Assembly: GCA_030917105.1 (NCBI GenBank) | Contig: JAUPVI010000009.1 | Location: forward strand, 1 to 17,195 | Direction of reading: 5' to 3' | Origin: Candidatus Babelota bacterium | Lineage (GTDB): Bacteria; Babelota; Babeliae; Babelales; JAUPTZ01 | Length of the DNA: 17,195 nucleotides | Part shown: in pieces, positions 14,575 through 17,195 of the stretch | Layout of the letters: each line of letters begins with the position of its first letter | How positions within the stretch are numbered: position 1 is the first letter of the stretch | Notes under the pieces: generated by a model | Told to the model about the DNA's origin: nothing | The model's input: only the letters and a program-made list of their open reading frames with translations | The model's database searches: none | Position numbers and translations under genes: made by a program

Positions 14575-17195
14575 ATGCAAAAGCGTTTTTTTTGGTTCTT
14601 GTTGTTTGTGGTGCTTTTTCTGCCAATCCAGGGTTTTGCTGGCCCGGCCTCAAAGAGCGCTTCCTCTGGCTATCGAAAGCACATTCTTGCCGGTGGTGCG
14701 CTAGCAACTGGTGGCCTGGGCGTTGGTCTGTGGCTTGCTTATCAAAAGCTTAAAAAGGCTGAAGCACGTTTGCTTGAAAAAAAATCTGAAGAACGACAAA
14801 ATGCTTATGAATTAGCTAAAAGTCGCGTGAGCACATTGCTCAAGGCTGGTGGCGCGTCTATTGTAATGACAGCCCTTTTGGCACTGTTGAGTGGCGGTAA
14901 CGAAGATGCACTAGTTTCTCCTAGTGGAAATTTGGCAAACCCTGTGGTTGGCAATTCTGCTGTCGGTGTTGTTGGGAATAGTGCGGACCAGGGAGTATCA
15001 CGAGAAGTTGCGGTGGTTTTTCCTGCGTCTCCACTGCCTCTGCCTCAGGCGGAATCAGTCAAAAAAGAAGTATTGCAAGAAATTAAGCCGCTGGACGATC
15101 AGATTAAGACTGCGATAAGTAAGTCTATTGTGAGTCTTGGTAGGAATTTGTCTGATACAAAGCGACTTCTAAGGGAGGTGGTGGCAGGCTTTGATGGGCC
15201 AGTGAAAGTAGAGGCATTAAGAGTCTACAGCAACCTATTTTTGACTGATGCAGTGCGATGGGGTACTGTTAATACCGTGAAGTACCTTCACCAGCTAGGC
15301 GCTGATATTAAAGTTGGGGGTGGAGAGCTTTTGGATAAGGCAACAGATCCTGCTGTTTATGTCTATCTTGCTAACAATGGCCTTGGTGAGTATGTGGATC
15401 TAGCTGGCCAGCAGATCGCGCGGCTTTTTTTGGAGGCGATGCAGGCGGATAACTTTTCGGTAGCACAAGATTTGTGCGGATTGGGCTTTGATGTTAAGAA
15501 TGCTGACCAAGCGGCTTTGTTTGAGAAATTCTTACTTCTTTTGCCACACTGGACGCCTGATCTCTTGCTGGATGAGAAAGAATATAGCCCTTTAAAGGTA
15601 TTTTTTAATATGTGTCCACTTCAGTTAAATACGCCTGCAAAGCAGCTGGAATGTTTTAAAGTGCTTTTTAGTAAAACATCATTATGGAATTCAGATCGCG
15701 TTCACCAGCAATTGACTAGTGATTTGTTGAGGAGATTTGCGTTAGATTACCGGCTTGATTTGAATGCTGTAGATAGCGACGGGCGGAACATATTGATGTG
15801 CGCTCTTGCGGACGAATCTGCGGATAGAGTTTATGCGCAGAAGGTGTGTGATGCTATTCTTTCAGACCAGGAAATAGATTTATTTCGGGATTCCAAAAAA
15901 CCTTATGGTCGCCCTAATAGCGCTTTAGTGAAGCTCCATGTGAATCATCAAGATAATGACGGCTTTTCGGCACTCATGTTAGCGGTAAAACATGCTCAGC
16001 CTGACCATGTAAATAGCCTTCTTGCCAGAGGGGCCCAGGTTAATCTTAAAGCGAAAAATGGTACTACAGCTCTTTCGCTTGCTTTGAAAAAAAAGAATGA
16101 GAGGCTTATTCGTATTCTCCGGACTGCGGGGGCTACAGATGAGTTGGTAAGCTTTGATAAAAGTTCGGAGGTAATTGCAGATTCAAGAAGCGGTTCCGTT
16201 GAATCTTCCGTTGGAATGCCTTTAAATTCACAACCGACAGCAAGTGTGTTGCAAGGAGAGCTGCAAGAAATTAGGGCGCTGAGTGCCGATGAACAGAATC
16301 TTATACGGAAGTGTATTGAGAATAAAGAACTAGTATTTTTAGACCGAAGTTCCCGTCTTAAGGAAATGTTAATTGATTTAGTGAAGGGTTATAATGAGCG
16401 AACAAAACCAGAAGCATTACGTAGATATAGCGATCTATTTTTGGTTGATGCGGTGAATAGTGGCGATTTTGATATAGTAAAAATTCTTCATTCTTACGGT
16501 GCTGATGTTGAGGCAGGGGGCAAGCAACTTCTAGATCAGGCGATAGATCATCCCCTAGTCTACGCTTATCTTGCTACACATGGGCTTGGTAAGTACGTTG
16601 ATCTGAAAAGTCCGGGGACATCGAAGGCTTTTTTAGCGGCGGTTTCGAACGATGAACTTACATTAGCGCGGGGTCTTGGTGATTTAGGCTTCCACCCTGG
16701 GGCAGAGAATCAGGTGGTTTTACGCAAAAAATTTCTAGATTTGTTAAAACTATGGTCTAATAGTGCGTCTGAAAAAAATTTTGTGACCGCCTCGCAGCTC
16801 GATTTGAATGAGCCGCAGATGCAATTGGAGTGCTTAAAAACACTAAAAAATCACTGGAGTACTTCAAGGGTTTTCTCCTCCTTCGATGAAGCAGCAACGT
16901 CTTTTGTACAAACGTTCAAACTGGACTTGAACGCCACCGGAAGCGATGGCCGCAATGTATTGATGTGTGCTATTAAGATGCGCGAAAAAGAGTTATGTAC
17001 ATTTCTATTGGCGCAGAGCCTGCTAAACGTAAATCATCAAAGCCTTTTGGGCCAAACAGCTCTCATGCTTGCAAGCTTGGACGATCAACTAGCAGTAGTA
17101 GACAGCCTTCTTGCTAGAGGGGCTGATGTTGATCTTCAGGCGTCGGATGGCATGACAGCTCTCTTGATTGCTTTGAAAAAAAATAAGGATGATGT
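14575..17195 (+). CDS. Exported membrane-anchored ankyrin-repeat protein, 3' end outside window
   Basis: I read an uninterrupted frame of 873 codons from ATG 14575 to the window edge. The front end has a signal peptide (1-22, MQKRFFWFLLFVVLFL...), membrane segment 1 (about 38-56), a charged helix (57-86), membrane segment 2 (about 92-107) and a Ser/Gly/Pro-rich spacer to about 165. The rest holds two copies of a block of about 310-370 residues (from 167 and from 563). Each ends in ankyrin repeats such as NGTTALSLALKKKNERLIRILRTAGA (residue 500 region), with LLARGAQVN and LLARGADVD as matching pairs. AGGT lies 8 nt before the ATG. The front end copies the layout of the small proteins at 2164-5544. 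Ankyrin arrays bind proteins; an envelope or host-directed target is inference. Confidence 0.88.
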   Translation, partial: MQKRFFWFLLFVVLFLPIQGFAGPASKSASSGYRKHILAGGALATGGLGVGLWLAYQKLKKAEARLLEKKSEERQNAYELAKSRVSTLLKAGGASIVMTALLALLSGGNEDALVSPSGNLANPVVGNSAVGVVGNSADQGVSREVAVVFPASPLPLPQAESVKKEVLQEIKPLDDQIKTAISKSIVSLGRNLSDTKRLLREVVAGFDGPVKVEALRVYSNLFLTDAVRWGTVNTVKYLHQLGADIKVGGGELLDKATDPAVYVYLANNGLGEYVDLAGQQIARLFLEAMQADNFSVAQDLCGLGFDVKNADQAALFEKFLLLLPHWTPDLLLDEKEYSPLKVFFNMCPLQLNTPAKQLECFKVLFSKTSLWNSDRVHQQLTSDLLRRFALDYRLDLNAVDSDGRNILMCALADESADRVYAQKVCDAILSDQEIDLFRDSKKPYGRPNSALVKLHVNHQDNDGFSALMLAVKHAQPDHVNSLLARGAQVNLKAKNGTTALSLALKKKNERLIRILRTAGATDELVSFDKSSEVIADSRSGSVESSVGMPLNSQPTASVLQGELQEIRALSADEQNLIRKCIENKELVFLDRSSRLKEMLIDLVKGYNERTKPEALRRYSDLFLVDAVNSGDFDIVKILHSYGADVEAGGKQLLDQAIDHPLVYAYLATHGLGKYVDLKSPGTSKAFLAAVSNDELTLARGLGDLGFHPGAENQVVLRKKFLDLLKLWSNSASEKNFVTASQLDLNEPQMQLECLKTLKNHWSTSRVFSSFDEAATSFVQTFKLDLNATGSDGRNVLMCAIKMREKELCTFLLAQSLLNVNHQSLLGQTALMLASLDDQLAVVDSLLARGADVDLQASDGMTALLIALKKNKDD
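15073..17195 (+). repeat. Two diverged copies of an ankyrin-containing block
   Basis: Copy 1 runs from 15073 to about 16140 and copy 2 from 16261 to the window end. Matching landmarks in order are LQEI..L, RxYS-LFLxDAV, GADxxxGG-LLD, YLA-x-x-GLG-YVDL, LQLN/LDLNxP-LEC, LDLNA-DGRN-LMCA, and LLARGA. Offsets shrink from 1188 to 1089 bp because copy 1 has about 33 extra residues after the LMCA motif. Confidence 0.85.

Overview
The window looks like chromosomal DNA of a Gram-negative, probably host-associated bacterium. The clues are a membrane pyrophosphatase as energy pump, groES-groEL, many proteins with Sec signal peptides, a beta-barrel-like protein ending in an aromatic residue, and a large ankyrin-type protein. 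This mix fits candidate phylum Dependentiae (TM6). That assignment is inference from gene content, not from a marker phylogeny.

Left part (1-5544, all genes on +). It begins with hppA, a K+-dependent-type membrane pyrophosphatase, followed by a terminator that overlaps the next promoter. Next comes a cluster of small exported membrane proteins. All have, or had, the layout signal peptide, membrane segment, charged helical linker, second membrane segment. The order is A (2164), B (2834), A' (3410, a 5'-truncated copy of A), B' (4320, paralog of B) and C (4960). A, B and B' share one promoter design, TTGACG/TTGATG-N17-TACGCT. B and B' also share a leader that can fold into nested hairpins. Between A' and B' lies about 450 bp of decayed insertion-sequence-like DNA with a broken transposase N-terminus on the minus strand.

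Middle part (5547-10946, minus). Two large exported proteins form a tightly spaced operon: a 605-residue putative outer-membrane protein, then a 1190-residue secreted or surface protein with an alpha-helical front half and a beta-rich back half. The operon converges on gene C with 2 bp between stop codons.

Right part (11116-17195). groL and groS (minus, order groS-groL) end in a strong intrinsic terminator. Upstream of them is an HD-domain phosphohydrolase-like protein that unusually carries a signal peptide. It diverges from a large gene on + that starts at 14575 and stays open to the window end (873 codons seen). The two divergent promoters lie back to back and share a 7-bp inverted repeat. 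The large gene combines the same signal-TM-helix-TM front end with two diverged copies of a roughly 310-370-residue ankyrin-containing block.

The most novel material is the A/B/A'/B'/C family, its shared promoter and leader, and its architectural echo in the ankyrin protein. This suggests an envelope-anchored, lineage-specific family that expands by local duplication.
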